Shown piece after piece: positions 5,929 through 15,930 of a stretch of DNA of 21,829 nucleotides. The notes beneath the pieces are model-generated. The model searched no databases. It was not told the DNA's origin and saw nothing but the letters and a program-made list of their open reading frames with translations. The DNA comes from a virus: positions 1-21,829 of IMG/VR virus record IMGVR_UViG_3300042731_005223. One strand, written 5' to 3'. Numbering within the stretch: the stretch's first letter is position 1; each line of letters starts with the position of its first letter. Both the position numbers and the translations under genes were made by a program.

Positions 5929-7620
5929 ATGACGCAAGTATTAACTCCTGATTATTTAAGTATCGATTTTACAACCGTTATAGAACGGATAAAAACTCAA
6001 TTAGCGGCTTCGGATACATTTCAGGACTATAATTATGAGGGTTCAAATTTTACGGTTTTAATGGAATTGTTCGCTTATGTGGCGGAATTAAACATTTATT
6101 ACCTTAACAAATTGGCTAAAAATATTCATATAGAAACTGCAGATACCTATGAGGCTGCAAATAGAGCATCTCGAATGATGGGATATGAACCGAAAGGGCC
6201 TGTTTCATCACAGGGTACGGTTACGGTAACAGTTTCAGGCGCATTAGTTGGTCAAGAATATAGAGTAAATGAATTTACGCAGTTAACATCAACTGAAGAA
6301 GATGAAGAAGGGGATGCTATTTTATTTGCTAATACAACATTATATAGCGTTACACCAACTGCGGGTCAATTTTCTTTTGATATGAATGTAAGACAGGGTA
6401 CTATAACGGATTTAACGGGTTATACCGGAGAGGATTTAATTGATAATGAACTGCTTTTACCGGACAATTATGCTTATGATAATAATTTGGATGATGAATA
6501 TCCTTCCCTTCAATTATGGGTAAATAGTGATTTATGGAATAGGTTATCGGATTTTTATGATGATTTATCTCCTTATTATACTGAATTGGATTCATATATG
6601 TTTATATATGATAGGTATGAGCGGAGTAAAATCTTATTTAGCTCGTCTCGAAATGTACCATCTTCCGATGATACAATAGCCTTAAAGGTTTTGGTATCGT
6701 TAGGTGCGGACGGTGATGTTGGTGCTAATACAATTACAGGGCTTCCAGATGAGTTTTTGTATTCTGTAGAAGATAGAGAATATTTAGCAAATACAACTAT
6801 TACAATAACAAACCCAGCGGCAACGACTGGTGGTGCCGATGCTGAAACAATTGATACGGTACGGGAAAATGCAAGGGCAGTACAGCATTCGCAATTTAGA
6901 AATGTGGCCGCAGTTGATTATGAATCCCATCTTGAATCAAGGTCAGATGTGGTTGTGGCACAAGCGTGGGGCGAACAAGAGATAGCCCCATCGGGTGATG
7001 TTTTAGAATTTAATAGGGTACATTTATCGGTCATTCCGACTGAATTTAGTACCGCAACAATTAATACGAGCGCAATGAGTTGGTATCCGGGTTGGGAAAC
7101 CGCAGGCTCGGTAGATATACCTTCGGCTTTTAATCCAGCGTGGCGGAATACGTTATTACAATGGGTTGAGCCGAGAAAAATGATATCCGCATACGAGGTT
7201 ATGGAGCGACCTGACCTTGTTTATTTTAGTTTTGATTTTGGCGTTAGAAAAAAACGCTTAACTGAATTGGATGAATTAGCGGCGGATATTAAAAATAAAC
7301 TTAATTATTGGTTTAGAGCAGCCAATCATGATTTTAACGAGGTGGTTAATTTTAACGACATAATTGAGTATATCCTTGACCCGACAGAAGTATCCCCAAC
7401 TAATAATTTTACAAATATAACAGGCATACGAAATTTAAATCTTAGAGATATAGATGTACATAAAACGGTTTATGAACCCAATGAGGCGGGGAATTATCCG
7501 CAGTATATTGAAGAAAGCACAGATTATATAGGCGAAAATAAGCTAAGAAAGATTAAACTTGGGTTTAACCAGTTTCCGGTATTACAACTTAATACCGTGG
7601 AAGTTACCGAAGAAACCTAA
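5929..7620 (+). CDS. Baseplate wedge protein, gp6/J-like
   Basis: A 563-residue protein of the gp6 / baseplate J family, which dimerises to form the ring of the baseplate. The N-terminus has the family helix SNFTVLMELFAYVAELNIYY (40-59) followed by N, and then ANRASRMMGYEPKGP. Around residues 303-350 it shows the J signature, a Gly-Gly-Ala-Asp start with ETIDTVRENAR and then VAAVDYESHL. The C-terminal third has VVNFNDIIEYILD, the conserved helix near the end. T4 gp6 is 660 residues, so this is slightly shorter. The ribosome binding site GGAGG is 6 bases upstream. It follows gp25 by 11 bases. Confidence 0.85.
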   Translation: MTQVLTPDYLSIDFTTVIERIKTQLAASDTFQDYNYEGSNFTVLMELFAYVAELNIYYLNKLAKNIHIETADTYEAANRASRMMGYEPKGPVSSQGTVTVTVSGALVGQEYRVNEFTQLTSTEEDEEGDAILFANTTLYSVTPTAGQFSFDMNVRQGTITDLTGYTGEDLIDNELLLPDNYAYDNNLDDEYPSLQLWVNSDLWNRLSDFYDDLSPYYTELDSYMFIYDRYERSKILFSSSRNVPSSDDTIALKVLVSLGADGDVGANTITGLPDEFLYSVEDREYLANTTITITNPAATTGGADAETIDTVRENARAVQHSQFRNVAAVDYESHLESRSDVVVAQAWGEQEIAPSGDVLEFNRVHLSVIPTEFSTATINTSAMSWYPGWETAGSVDIPSAFNPAWRNTLLQWVEPRKMISAYEVMERPDLVYFSFDFGVRKKRLTELDELAADIKNKLNYWFRAANHDFNEVVNFNDIIEYILDPTEVSPTNNFTNITGIRNLNLRDIDVHKTVYEPNEAGNYPQYIEESTDYIGENKLRKIKLGFNQFPVLQLNTVEVTEET

Positions 7621-7633
7621 TGTGGAGTGATAG

Positions 7634-10600
7634 ATGAGTAAATTCTCAGATTCAAGTCATTATATTTTATCGACATATTTTAACCAGTTATTAGACCCAC
7701 GTACTGGTACGCATAATTCGTTTTTATCTGGTCAACGTAAAACGATTTGGGCAGATGGCGGTCTTAATACGACTTTATATCAAAAGAACGATAGTGGCGA
7801 TTTCGTGGCGCATAGATTCTTAATTCAGAGCATATCCGAGGATAATTTTATATTTTCTTATATCGACCGAGTTTCTGACCATAGTGAGGCTACGGAACTT
7901 GAGGTGGATAGGGAGATGTATTTCCGCAAGGATTCGCTTTTCCATGATTGGTTAAGGGTTAACGCAACGACTTATGAGCAGTCAATAAACACTAATAAGA
8001 CGTTTATTTATTTCGGTAAAATTTATACCTTAACGGGCGAGCTATCAAGGTATAATATTATATTTGACGGTATGAAAAATTATGTAGTTTACGGCATACC
8101 GGAACATAATAGAACGGAGAAATTAATTGAGTTATTAGGCATATTTTTTGATGAGGTTTATCAAGACATCTATAATATGACTAAAACTTTATGGTCGTTT
8201 TTTGATGCGAGAGAGGTAGACCTTGACCATCTTAATTATATGGCGACCCGTGCTAATATCGAGACCGATATTGATAAAATAGAGACTGAATTGCTATTAC
8301 GGGAATTTGTTGATACCCTTCCGTGGTGGTTAAAACGCAAAGGCAGTTATTCATCTTATCTGGATATTTATAAACTGTTACTTGGAAATACCAAAAATAA
8401 ACTTAATTTTTACGAGCGATGGATAGAATGGTGTTTAAAAACTGTACGGGCTGGTGCAGATACTATACCAGATTCAGATTTTGAAGACCATCATTATTTG
8501 GAGTTTTATGGACAGGAACCTACGGGCGGAGCAGGGCCTTTTTATTATGACCAATATGCGTCCGCCGGTTATCCAGAATATGCTGATACTGCGCCTGCAG
8601 TATCTGGTTGTGGAGAGGTTAGAAAGGTTTGCAAAGGCTTAACGGCATTTACCGGATGGGGAGCACAGGATTCAGGCGATAATATGTCTGTAGTTGGTTA
8701 TAATATTCAGATAGATGGTTTTAATCCGGCTGGTGATTCTGTATATTTGTATACGACTACCACAAGTGCTGCAAATATTAGAAATTGTATCGAAGTTTCT
8801 ATGGATTCATCTTCAGTTCCAAGTGGTGGTTTGTTTGTATGGGCGGCAAGTAATTATCCAGATAAAACTTTAGACGCTCACGAATTAAATAATAGAAATT
8901 ATATTGGCATTTCATATGAAATTTTAGGAGCGACACCAAGTGGGGCTATTACCGGACGGCGTTTTAAATTATGGGAAAATTATAACGGTACTCTTTATGC
9001 AAATGAGAGTATAGGTACATATAATGCTGATACAGAATATTATTTAGCAATTCAAAAAATCGGAACTAATTTTTCTGTAAGCGTCTTTGATAATCCGCTT
9101 AGACGTGACCAAGATTTTATAGAAACTATAACATTAAGCCTTCATGAAAACGCATCTTATAGTGTTAGGTATACGGTTAATCATAGAACGATAACAATTA
9201 GCTCACCGACAACTGCAGGCTATTATCCACCTCCATCAGGTGGTGCATCATGGACGGGTGATATACAAAACTATTATACTTGGTTTAACGCAGTTGATTC
9301 TGTTGCGGTTACGGGCTATAAGGTTCTATCACCTCATTATAGGCTTGAAATAGACCTATCCTCTGAGCCAATGGGCGAGGATTTTATTATTAGCCAAAAT
9401 CAGGCGGATGAACTTCTTAGATACTGGGAATACCTAAAACCTGTAAGTAAGTTTATCCATTATAATTGGTTAATATCACCACTTGGTCAAATTGATACAT
9501 TATCGACCTCTGTACCGCTTTATAGTCAATCTGATTATACTGCCTTTTTAAATACTCAGTTTATTGGTCAAAATTTTGTATCTGCTGCCGCACCATCTGC
9601 CGCAGGTGATTTTTATGAGGAAACTTATAGGGAAACAATTGTGGCCGCTGATAGTTTATGGATTGTTAGACATGGTCTCGCAACCGATGAATTAATTATT
9701 CAAACCTATACCGCTGGTGGATTCCAGAATTGGGCAATACGGCATTATTATCCCGATGATAATAGAGTTGAGATTGAGTTTGCTGGTAGCGAGAATGGTA
9801 GGATACTGGCCGCAGGACTTAAACCTTTAAACTATTCACATACACAATCAACTCCTCTTACAGCATGGACGGTTTATCATAACCAAGCAACGTCAATGGC
9901 CACAAGTGGAATCGTTTTTGAATGCGTATCTACTTCTGGTTCAGCTCCGGTAGATTATACACTTTCAACTGAACTTGATACCCATTTTAACATCGGTACA
10001 GAATCGTTAGCCGAATGGACGTCTTATATGGGACCGACTTATTGGGCAACTTCGGGAGCACACCCTTCTGCAGCATGGCAATGGAATGGGAGTTATTATA
10101 CCAAAAGCATTCCATTAACAGCCGGTCAGGTAATTGAGAATGTTTTGACTCCTGTAGGAACGTGGGTTAACGATTTTGTAAGAGAAAAGGTTAGATTAAC
10201 TTATACGGTATCAGGCGGACAAATTCAAGATGGTACGCAATGGTGGTTATATGGAACTTTAACACCAAATCCTTCAGCAATAGCTATAAGCACAAATCCT
10301 GCGGCATCTGCGGATACGGCTGGTATAAGTACTGTTCCGTATGGTGATTGGTGGTATGATTTAGGTGATATAACTCGTTTAGAATGGGATTTATATACAG
10401 GTGACCCTGTTTATTCATTTTTAGCGGTATCAGCCGGGGCATATTTTGATGCTCTTATTTCAACAAATTATTTTGTTACAAATCCAGATAATGCAGTTGA
10501 TGGTGATACGGGAACCAATGCTACCCTTACGGGAACAGCAGGAACAGATGGGCAAGTAACAATGAGTTTATATACATCGGGTAATGCAGTTGGAAGTGCG

Positions 10601-13600
10601 ACAGTATCTGGTGATTATTTAGACTTATTATCAGGTATTAAATATGATACTGGACTTAATTTTGAAACAGGTGGAGGATTTTTAACGACACGAGCTGCCA
10701 GTGGTAATTATGTCCGAAAAGATGATGATACAAGATTAGTATGGGATTTCGGTAATAATGGCATCGGTGATTTTGAAATTTGGTTTGATGTATTTTGGGA
10801 AGGCGCATTAACTGGTACAGAACCAAGAGATGCATATAACACAAATGGTGGACTTAGTGCACCTCCATATACAGGCTCAGAAATTAGTTATTTCTTTTTA
10901 ACAGATTATCTTGGGACGGTAAAATCCCACGGAACGTTAACAGAGGGTTTGAAATGGGGAACACATAGAAATGCGTTTAATAATATATTATGGCACGTTC
11001 ATGATTTTGACCAATATCCGACAGGCTATAATAATAACGGTGCTGCGAATGTAAACTATCCGTATGGTGTGGCTAAACGTACAGGTGCTGATATATCCAT
11101 TCGATTTTGGGATAGCCCAACTCGTGATGGTACAGCACAGACTTTGACCAGCGTTACCTCAAACCAAACTGATAAAAAACGATATTTATATGTATTTGCC
11201 TCATGGGGAAATGATACTGCGGAAGCCGATTGGATTAGAATCGGTATGAAAAATGTTAGATTAGTGAGTGGTGATTTTGTACCAAGTGCCGCATCTACTC
11301 TTTGGTTTCCAGATTCTAATTATGATATTACAAAGGTCGAAGTAAAGGCGTTTGGAAGTGGAACTACGAGTGCAAATGCTATACCGTTATTTTCAGGAAC
11401 AACATCGGGTGATAGTTATTTAATACCAAGTGCTGGATTAACAGAGCATCAATGGTTTGATATTACAAGTGATACTAATGCTCCGTCTCCGTGGACGTGG
11501 CAGGATGTTGAGGATTTATTCTTTAAGGTTAAATTCGTGCCGGGTCAATTTGACGGAAGTTTTTATGTAGACGTAAACGACTTTGAGGTAAACGGCAAGG
11601 TTAATGCGTTAACGGACTTCCCGATGAAAGTATTTCTTAATAATCATTCTGGTAAAAATAATTTAGATTTAACGGACGTGTTTACCACAATAGGTAATGA
11701 TTATACTAAGTTTAGAGTCGTGGACGATAGCGGAACTACTTTATGGACGGAAGTTGAAAAATGGGATGCTAATGCAGCCAATCCGTCAGGTTCGGTTTGG
11801 GTTAGAGTACCGAGTTTTCCGACTACGGGTACTAAGAGGTTTAAAATAGAGTATGGTCAAAACGTAAACAATAACCGAATTGATGTAACTGGTACATCTA
11901 AAGCGGCTAAAGTATGGGATAGTGATTTTGTTTACGTTTATCATATGAACCAAATTCCGACTACGGGTTCAAATCCTTCTCCACTTATAAACAGCCAGAT
12001 TGCAAGTGGTTGTAATATGCCTTCATTTGGAGGTAATGCAAAACCATCCGATATTGATTGGCGGAATCATAATACTCAGGCGACTTCCGGTGCCGGTTCA
12101 ATTCTTTTTGATAATGCATCACCGTATAGCGGATATAGATGTTATAACGGTTATAATACACTTGGAATGGATGCTTTTACAATTGAATCTGTAATAAGCC
12201 CAAGTAAAACGGGTTATACAGGGACAACAGATGATTATATAGTAAACCATGTGCATAGTGATGATGCAAATGTGGTGTTAAAGATGGATAGAGATTATCC
12301 TACCAATCAACTTAGAACCTATGCATGGATAAACGGCGGAGGCTATGGTATATCTTCTCAAGGTACAATAAAACAAGGCAGATGGTATTACATGGGCGGA
12401 AAATGGTCAAATGCCGGTTCTCAACGACTTCTCCTTGGGGAAAATACAACCGATAATTTTGTCCTTACTTCAGGCGGCAGTCAATATGCCGGTACTTTTG
12501 ATAGAGGTAGTGCAATTCATTATCTTGGTGAGTACAATGATACCAGTTATCGTGGATGGGCAGGATATATCGGTGAGGTTAGATTATCCAGAGTTGAGCG
12601 TCCGAATTCATATATAAAAGCCACTTATGAAACGATGTTTGATAATCTAATTAATTATGGTGTTCCATCTGGTGCATCCGGTGAATCTTTTAATGTAAGC
12701 AAAGGGGATGTTAGGGTAACATATAATGTACCTCAAGGACAAACTGGATGGACAGGTCCATCGTCTTATCAGTTAAGAAATATCGAATTTTATAATGAAC
12801 CTGTATCGGCTACAAAAATAGAGATTGACGGATTACCACGTGAAGCGGCCGGTTATGTACTTTTAGACGATAGGGGCGATTTGCCTAATTATGAGTATGA
12901 TTTTGAATTTGCTATTACATCAGCAGGCCGGGGTGATTCTCAAACAGTTAGTGCCGGTGGAGGTAGTGCACCATCCGCTGCAAGCACTTATTATGTAGTG
13001 GCCACTGATAACGGCACACCAGACCAGTGGGTAACTTATAACCAAGCTTTATTCCCATTTGGAGAACAAACAGGTGGGGATGCTTCAAACTATTATGGTG
13101 TATGGATGGATAATAAATTTGCATATTTCGGATGTAATTTTGCTGTCGGTCTACAAACTTGGAGACATGATGGTGCCGGTGGCTTAACAAAAAAGGATGA
13201 AGATGTTGGTGATGGTGGTGGTAATATTGGTGATGTGTGGGTTGATGAAACTGTACCTTTCGCAAGTGGTCGATGGGTATTTACTGCAAACGGTAATGCT
13301 GGCCTAAAAGCATGGACAGTAGATAATTCTGGTACTATAACATGGAAAGATACTGATGATGATGGTGGAAATATAGCAGATTTACGTGGAGTTTATGGAG
13401 ATGGCAATTATATATATGCTGCTGATAATGGTTCAGGACTTCATTCTTATACTTTTGATGGTACTTCACTAACTCATGTTGATTCTGATGAACAAATTTT
13501 GGCTGGCGGCTCAAATACTTATTACAAAGTTTGGTGCGGTCAGGGTGACCATGATGGTTATATTTTTGCAGCAACAGAGGATGGGCTTTTGGCTTATTCA

Positions 13601-15133
13601 CAAAGTGGTGGTGTATTATCATATATAAATGTTTTTCAAGCACATTTACAAGATGTTGAAGCTGTTTATGGTGATGATGATTTTATTTATATTGTTAGTG
13701 GAAATACACAAGCTGGCTCGGGGGTTTATAGTTTAACCTTCAATGGTTCTGCTTTTACAAGTGCTGGTTATTATCCAGCAGATAATTTTGGATTTAGTGA
13801 TGTATGGGCAAGACCGGAAGGTGGTCGTGTTTATTTTACAATGAGTTTTGATGGAATTGCTTATGCCAATGTTGATGATAATGGTGTTTTAACTCCCGGA
13901 ACTGATTATGACCCCGGTTCGTATGCTTTTAGAGATATTCATGGTTATCAAAAATATGACGCTGGCGGTGGAGGTGGTACAACCACTATTTATCCACGTG
14001 GCGGAGAGGTTGCTTTAATAGGCGCAAGTAATAAGATTGGAAATTTGGATTACTTTACAGATACACCATCGGCTAATGCGTATGCTCTTAGAGCAGTTAC
14101 GGTCTCCGCTAACACTAATTTAATGTTAACTAATTATTGGGGTTTAAGCGGCGGAGATGCTTATCACGCTAATGATAATAATAGGGTATGGACGATAGGT
14201 GATACGGCTTATGGAGATTCAACTTCTATTAATCATTTATATGGCCGATTTATTAAATATTCAAGTTATAGTGGTCAGCCAGCAGTCGCAGCAGAATTTT
14301 ATAGCGATTCAAATAGAACAGCATTGCTTAGACGTATGATAGTTAATAATGCAAATGTTCCATCTGACTCACCTAATTATGTGTACGGTACAATTGCTCC
14401 CGGCGATACAGTTTGGCCAGAGGGCAAAATAACTGGATACGTGTCTAATATGTTGGGCCTCGGAAGAGATGAACCGGAGATTATGATGCCTAAACGTGCA
14501 GTATCTATGCCTAACAAATTATATCTTGAATGGTCGAAGCCGGTAGGTGGAAAATGTTATATAAGGGATGAAGATTATTATCATGAGCAGAGCACAGCTG
14601 CCAGCACTTGGGTTATAAACCATAATCTAAACATTTATGGGGCTATTATTATGTGTTATGACGATAGTCGTCAGCTTATATTCCCTGACCAGATTGAACT
14701 CGTGGATGCTGATACAACACATGTGCATTTTAATTCGGCAGTAGCTGGTTCAGCGGTATTTGTTATATTCCAAAGGGATTATGAAACGGATTCATTTTTA
14801 GCTCCGTTCAGCAATCCAGATATCATAGGATTCTGGAAGGTAGGTAATGGCGGAGATGAGGTAGGATTTGAACCCGTTAATGTAAATGATATAAACAGCC
14901 CATTAGTAAGTGGTAGTTTATTATCGTTTAGCGAAACAGCATCAGGCAATCAAGGTTATGTTTTGCTTAGTTTTAAAGTGCCAGAATCTGGTGCATATAC
15001 ATTTAATGAATTTGGCGTTTTTGATGAAAATAAGAATTTGCATTATTATAGCAAATTAAGTGATTTACATAAACCAGACGGTGTTGCTTTAGATGTATTA
15101 TATAGAATATCTAAAACACCGTTGGTGGTATAA
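7634..15133 (+). CDS. Giant wedge/fibre protein: tail protein I-like N-terminus, lectin-like modules, beta-propeller
   Basis: A 2499-residue protein. Residues about 130-270 resemble tail protein I (wedge subunit equivalent to part of T4 gp7): GIPEHNRTEKLIELLGIFFD, then VDLDHLNYMATRA and LPWWLKRKGSY. Its place right after gp6/J is the standard place for protein I. The rest is a mosaic of display modules: a lectin-like beta-sandwich (about 325-570); a fibre module with IVRHGLATDE (W676 region); further beta-sandwich regions to 1320; a DUF2341-like domain (1327-1411); a LamG-like domain (1424-1676); a beta-propeller with about six repeats (1785-2110); a second copy of the fibre module (W2326, VINHNLN); and a C-terminal domain (2446-2499) with YTFNEFGVFDENKNLHYYS like the ends of some tail-fibre proteins. 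GGAG precedes ATG 7634. It probably anchors fibres to the wedge and binds host glycans directly; the domain names are by eye. Confidence 0.8.
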   Translation: MSKFSDSSHYILSTYFNQLLDPRTGTHNSFLSGQRKTIWADGGLNTTLYQKNDSGDFVAHRFLIQSISEDNFIFSYIDRVSDHSEATELEVDREMYFRKDSLFHDWLRVNATTYEQSINTNKTFIYFGKIYTLTGELSRYNIIFDGMKNYVVYGIPEHNRTEKLIELLGIFFDEVYQDIYNMTKTLWSFFDAREVDLDHLNYMATRANIETDIDKIETELLLREFVDTLPWWLKRKGSYSSYLDIYKLLLGNTKNKLNFYERWIEWCLKTVRAGADTIPDSDFEDHHYLEFYGQEPTGGAGPFYYDQYASAGYPEYADTAPAVSGCGEVRKVCKGLTAFTGWGAQDSGDNMSVVGYNIQIDGFNPAGDSVYLYTTTTSAANIRNCIEVSMDSSSVPSGGLFVWAASNYPDKTLDAHELNNRNYIGISYEILGATPSGAITGRRFKLWENYNGTLYANESIGTYNADTEYYLAIQKIGTNFSVSVFDNPLRRDQDFIETITLSLHENASYSVRYTVNHRTITISSPTTAGYYPPPSGGASWTGDIQNYYTWFNAVDSVAVTGYKVLSPHYRLEIDLSSEPMGEDFIISQNQADELLRYWEYLKPVSKFIHYNWLISPLGQIDTLSTSVPLYSQSDYTAFLNTQFIGQNFVSAAAPSAAGDFYEETYRETIVAADSLWIVRHGLATDELIIQTYTAGGFQNWAIRHYYPDDNRVEIEFAGSENGRILAAGLKPLNYSHTQSTPLTAWTVYHNQATSMATSGIVFECVSTSGSAPVDYTLSTELDTHFNIGTESLAEWTSYMGPTYWATSGAHPSAAWQWNGSYYTKSIPLTAGQVIENVLTPVGTWVNDFVREKVRLTYTVSGGQIQDGTQWWLYGTLTPNPSAIAISTNPAASADTAGISTVPYGDWWYDLGDITRLEWDLYTGDPVYSFLAVSAGAYFDALISTNYFVTNPDNAVDGDTGTNATLTGTAGTDGQVTMSLYTSGNAVGSATVSGDYLDLLSGIKYDTGLNFETGGGFLTTRAASGNYVRKDDDTRLVWDFGNNGIGDFEIWFDVFWEGALTGTEPRDAYNTNGGLSAPPYTGSEISYFFLTDYLGTVKSHGTLTEGLKWGTHRNAFNNILWHVHDFDQYPTGYNNNGAANVNYPYGVAKRTGADISIRFWDSPTRDGTAQTLTSVTSNQTDKKRYLYVFASWGNDTAEADWIRIGMKNVRLVSGDFVPSAASTLWFPDSNYDITKVEVKAFGSGTTSANAIPLFSGTTSGDSYLIPSAGLTEHQWFDITSDTNAPSPWTWQDVEDLFFKVKFVPGQFDGSFYVDVNDFEVNGKVNALTDFPMKVFLNNHSGKNNLDLTDVFTTIGNDYTKFRVVDDSGTTLWTEVEKWDANAANPSGSVWVRVPSFPTTGTKRFKIEYGQNVNNNRIDVTGTSKAAKVWDSDFVYVYHMNQIPTTGSNPSPLINSQIASGCNMPSFGGNAKPSDIDWRNHNTQATSGAGSILFDNASPYSGYRCYNGYNTLGMDAFTIESVISPSKTGYTGTTDDYIVNHVHSDDANVVLKMDRDYPTNQLRTYAWINGGGYGISSQGTIKQGRWYYMGGKWSNAGSQRLLLGENTTDNFVLTSGGSQYAGTFDRGSAIHYLGEYNDTSYRGWAGYIGEVRLSRVERPNSYIKATYETMFDNLINYGVPSGASGESFNVSKGDVRVTYNVPQGQTGWTGPSSYQLRNIEFYNEPVSATKIEIDGLPREAAGYVLLDDRGDLPNYEYDFEFAITSAGRGDSQTVSAGGGSAPSAASTYYVVATDNGTPDQWVTYNQALFPFGEQTGGDASNYYGVWMDNKFAYFGCNFAVGLQTWRHDGAGGLTKKDEDVGDGGGNIGDVWVDETVPFASGRWVFTANGNAGLKAWTVDNSGTITWKDTDDDGGNIADLRGVYGDGNYIYAADNGSGLHSYTFDGTSLTHVDSDEQILAGGSNTYYKVWCGQGDHDGYIFAATEDGLLAYSQSGGVLSYINVFQAHLQDVEAVYGDDDFIYIVSGNTQAGSGVYSLTFNGSAFTSAGYYPADNFGFSDVWARPEGGRVYFTMSFDGIAYANVDDNGVLTPGTDYDPGSYAFRDIHGYQKYDAGGGGGTTTIYPRGGEVALIGASNKIGNLDYFTDTPSANAYALRAVTVSANTNLMLTNYWGLSGGDAYHANDNNRVWTIGDTAYGDSTSINHLYGRFIKYSSYSGQPAVAAEFYSDSNRTALLRRMIVNNANVPSDSPNYVYGTIAPGDTVWPEGKITGYVSNMLGLGRDEPEIMMPKRAVSMPNKLYLEWSKPVGGKCYIRDEDYYHEQSTAASTWVINHNLNIYGAIIMCYDDSRQLIFPDQIELVDADTTHVHFNSAVAGSAVFVIFQRDYETDSFLAPFSNPDIIGFWKVGNGGDEVGFEPVNVNDINSPLVSGSLLSFSETASGNQGYVLLSFKVPESGAYTFNEFGVFDENKNLHYYSKLSDLHKPDGVALDVLYRISKTPLVV

Positions 15134-15144
15134 GGAGAGTTAAA

Positions 15145-15927
15145 ATGGCAAGAGTCCATTATTGGCATTACATAGTAGACGAAGAGGGACGACCTTTAGA
15201 GAATTGTGATATTCGATTTTATTTACAGGATAACCAAACATCAGAGGCTAAAATATTTACCCATCCTTCACTTGGTATAGCAACAAGCACGTCATCCGCT
15301 TTAATTAAAACGGATGGTAATGGTTTTTTTGAGTTTTGGATAGGTGATGAATTTGAAACTAACGGTTATTCCGCATCACAGAAGTTTTATTTAACGTGGA
15401 GCAGGGCTGGTATTTTTCAAGGGGGAATAGAGAATGTAGATGTTTTTCCGCCGATATTTACCGTGGATGAAGATGATAATACATCTGTAACAAAAGACCA
15501 AAAAAATAAACTGGTAAGTAATGCGTTAGCTTATAAATGGGATTTTCATACTGACTCGACTACCAATTCAAATCCTCACCAATTTGATGCGGTAGATACA
15601 TCAAAAACAGATACCGTTTTTAATAAATTGGTAAGCAATTCCTTAATAAATTATTTGTTAAGTGCTTTAGCTTCGGCTGGTACGTTAAGTATTGCAGCAA
15701 CTGCAGCTATCGAGAGGCAGTTTAATATAACATCATGGTCTGCATCAGGGGATTTATACTATGCCAATTTAAATCACTTTTTGGGTAATGAATATCCCGT
15801 AGTGCAAATCAAAAATTCCATTACTAAAAAGCAATATATTCCTGCGAGAGTGGTTTCGGTTGATGAAAACCAGACACGAATATTTGTATCGGATACAGCA
15901 AATAGCAATGTAACCATAATAGGATAA
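15145..15927 (+). CDS. Tail/baseplate appendage protein, paralog A
   Basis: A 260-residue protein, the first of two tandem paralogs. The N-terminal ~110 residues look like a beta-sandwich that starts with HYWHYIVDEEGRPLENCDI, has the Gly-rich turn TDGNGFFEFWIGDEFET, and resembles carboxypeptidase-regulatory-like domains. Next come two copies of a short module of the form VDxxxxTxxTxxNKLVSNxLxxY (about residues 115-135 and 150-172). The C-terminal part is beta-rich. The GGAG ribosome binding site is 7 bases upstream. The position between the giant wedge protein and the fibres suggests a connector or fibre-docking role. No named family is certain. Confidence 0.7.
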   Translation: MARVHYWHYIVDEEGRPLENCDIRFYLQDNQTSEAKIFTHPSLGIATSTSSALIKTDGNGFFEFWIGDEFETNGYSASQKFYLTWSRAGIFQGGIENVDVFPPIFTVDEDDNTSVTKDQKNKLVSNALAYKWDFHTDSTTNSNPHQFDAVDTSKTDTVFNKLVSNSLINYLLSALASAGTLSIAATAAIERQFNITSWSASGDLYYANLNHFLGNEYPVVQIKNSITKKQYIPARVVSVDENQTRIFVSDTANSNVTIIG

Positions 15928-15930
15928 AAA

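Noticed and set aside
8454-8642. Short + strand frames inside larger genes (also 12000-12194, 12411-12617, 19401-19589, 19623-19856)
   Set aside because: They are out-of-frame within well-supported genes, with no separate ribosome binding site.
12948-13643. Two long open frames on the opposite strand (about 100 codons each)
   Set aside because: They are antisense to the beta-propeller coding region, are rich in His and Tyr/Leu, lack ribosome binding sites, and follow from the missing TTA/TCA codons on the coding strand.
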